A stretch of DNA of 64,000 nt from Lysinibacillus alkalisoli (lineage in GTDB: Bacteria > Bacillota > Bacilli > Bacillales_A > Planococcaceae): contig NZ_BMJT01000012.1 in assembly GCF_014643595.1 (NCBI RefSeq), forward strand, positions 1-64,000, in the 5' to 3' direction. Position 1 is the first letter of the stretch. Every line of letters starts with the position of its first letter. The translations under genes were made by a program, and so were the position numbers. Below are positions 62,821 through 64,000 of the stretch, piece after piece. A model generated the notes under the pieces. It was not told the origin of the DNA. It ran no database searches and was given only the letters and a program-made list of their open reading frames with translations.

Positions 62821-63627
62821 ATGCAGGTCATCACAAAAATCACACAGCAAAAAAACAATGTTGAACGTTATAATATTTATTTAAATGACAAATATGCCTT
62901 TCCAGTGGACGAAGCAATCTTAGTGAAATATGCCTTAACAAAAGGAAGTGCTTTGACTCCAGACGAAATTGCTGAAATAAATTATGAAGACGAAATTCGA
63001 AAAGCGTATAACAAAGCACTCCATTATCTGTCTTTTCAAATGCGCAGTGAGCATGAGATTCAAGAAAAGTTACGCACATTATCATTTGGCGACGCTGTAA
63101 TTTTAGAAGCTATTCAAAAGCTAAAAGCATATGGTTTTATTAACGATGAAACCTTTGCTACAGCTTTATTAAACACCAAAAAACAAACCATGAAAAAAGG
63201 CCCTAAAGCGATTGCTCAAGATATGCACAAAAAGGGAATCACCAAACAAACCCAAGAAGAAGTATTACAACAATATACAACAGATGAGCAACTAGAACTT
63301 GCAGAACAACTCGCTGAAAAAGTAGCGCGGAGTGAACAGCAGAAAACGCCTGCACAAATTAAACAAAAGATACAAGCTACATTATCACGTAAAGGGTATA
63401 CATTTGATGTAATTAATGAGGTATTGCAACGGATTACACTAGAGCGAGACGATCAAGACTGGCGAGAGATGATACAGTTACAAGGTGAGAAGATTTGGCA
63501 TAAACAAAGTAAGAAGTATGAAGGTTACGCATTAAATATGCGTGTTAAGCAGGCTTTATACCAAAAGGGATTTCCCAGTGATATAATTGAAACATTTATA
63601 AGCGAGAAGGAGAATGACAATGAGTGA
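62821..63627 (+). CDS. recX: Recombination regulator RecX
   Basis: 268 aa, the long Firmicute form with three to four helical repeats (LHYLSFQMRSEHEIQEKL, then LKAYGFINDETFATALL, then another two). It modulates RecA filaments. The ATG follows AAAGGAGG. Its end overlaps yfhH by 8 bases. Confidence 0.92.
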   Translation: MQVITKITQQKNNVERYNIYLNDKYAFPVDEAILVKYALTKGSALTPDEIAEINYEDEIRKAYNKALHYLSFQMRSEHEIQEKLRTLSFGDAVILEAIQKLKAYGFINDETFATALLNTKKQTMKKGPKAIAQDMHKKGITKQTQEEVLQQYTTDEQLELAEQLAEKVARSEQQKTPAQIKQKIQATLSRKGYTFDVINEVLQRITLERDDQDWREMIQLQGEKIWHKQSKKYEGYALNMRVKQALYQKGFPSDIIETFISEKENDNE

Positions 63628-63946
63628 ATTATATGGTCAAATGGATGAACATGAATTGCGTCAAGAAATTGCTAATTTAAGAGAAAAGGCAAGAAAGGCT
63701 GAACAATTAGGCATCTTAAATGAGTTTGCAGTCTATGAACGGAAAGCGTTGATGGTCGCCTCTTATTTAATCGACCCTGCTACTATTACACCAGGTGAGA
63801 TGTATCGTATTGATGGCACAACAGATGAATACTTTAAAGTAGACCGCTTAAAAGGTCGCTTTGCTTGGGGATATCGCTTAGGTAGTACTCAGTACGAAGA
63901 AGCCTTGCCAATATCATTATTAGCACCCATTAAGGTAGGGAAATAA
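63620..63946 (+). CDS. yfhH: YfhH-like DUF1811 protein
   Basis: About 108 aa. It contains AEQLGILNEFAVYERKALMV and PGEMYRIDGTTDEYF, typical of YfhH. Function unknown. ATG 63620 follows AAGGAG by 7 bases; ATG 63614 is less well spaced. It overlaps recX, as in bacilli. Confidence 0.9.
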   Translation: MSELYGQMDEHELRQEIANLREKARKAEQLGILNEFAVYERKALMVASYLIDPATITPGEMYRIDGTTDEYFKVDRLKGRFAWGYRLGSTQYEEALPISLLAPIKVGK

Positions 63947-63947
63947 T

Positions 63948-64000
63948 ATGGAGCGATATATAAACACATTGACAAAACAATTGATGGCAATGAATCCAAC
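63948..64000 (+). CDS. Start of a YfhJ-like gene (cut by window edge)
   Basis: The ATG at 63948 directly follows the yfhH stop, with TAGGGAAA as RBS. The visible peptide MERYINTLTKQLMAMNP fits the beginning of YfhJ/WVELL proteins, which come soon after recX-yfhH in bacilli. Only 17 codons are seen. Confidence 0.5.
   Translation, partial: MERYINTLTKQLMAMNP

Overview
The window looks like a chromosome segment of a low-G+C Gram-positive bacterium of the Bacillales, most likely the Planococcaceae/Caryophanaceae side (Kurthia- or Lysinibacillus-like). This rests on strong AGGAGG-type ribosome binding sites, AT-rich codon use, and proteins and gene pairs typical of bacilli: MotA/MotB, a DUF1128 YfkK-like protein, a YihY/YfkH-like protein, SbcD/SbcC, RecX followed by YfhH, an RlmCD-type methyltransferase and a PfeT/ZosA-like P-type ATPase. 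Genus assignment is inference. I saw no rRNA, tRNA or CRISPR array.

Left part (1-10.7 kb) is accessory. It holds the start of a SulP transporter, a serine-recombinase-like protein that has lost its catalytic residues, a MerR regulator with a disulfide reductase, and a very AT-rich island. The island carries a translationally coupled pair (DUF4297/Cap4-like nuclease plus an SMC/Rad50-like ATPase with a CxxC hook), a phage-type cytosine-5 DNA methyltransferase, about 1 kb of gene-poor DNA and a membrane-anchored coiled-coil protein. The nuclease/ATPase pair is the best candidate for a little-described defence system; it resembles a reduced Lamassu-type or ABC-3C-type system.

Middle part (10.7-30 kb) is rich in transporters and sensors: a bacteriocin-type ABC unit with a small cysteine-containing membrane protein; a TetR-controlled FtsX/ABC exporter; sulfide:quinone oxidoreductase with DUF1641 and a neighbouring two-component system whose PAS domain has an NreB-like CX2CX11C cluster; a GntR regulator with two paralogous ABC ATPases and one permease; a YknXYZ-like tripartite exporter; and a HemAT-like aerotaxis globin with a degenerate CZB-like tail in visibly G+C-richer DNA.

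Right part (30-64 kb) is mostly core: a DEAD-box helicase with an M29 aminopeptidase, an SGNH hydrolase, sbcDC, metallophosphoesterases, methionine aminopeptidase, PPK2 kinase, carbonic anhydrase, motAB, yfkK/YihY, tldD/tldE, a TetR-SMR pair, pfeT, class I fumarase, an MFS transporter, rlmCD, a YfhF-like protein, recX and yfhH. The pfeT promoter has a near-perfect PerR box over its -10 and a Fur-type box upstream of its -35, which matches the dual PerR/Fur control known for B. subtilis pfeT. Between the MFS gene and rlmCD (57.5-60.4 kb) lies a second small accessory patch: relics of a MazG-like pyrophosphohydrolase, an unidentified protein, a type III restriction/helicase-like nuclease tail and a large serine recombinase tail, together with NUDIX and GNAT genes bracketed by look-alike hairpins.

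Two small membrane-protein genes (44 and 45 codons, minus strand, near 39.1 and 43.8 kb) are supported by ribosome binding sites. Most terminators are clear, and three of them share one stem sequence, suggesting a dispersed repeat family.
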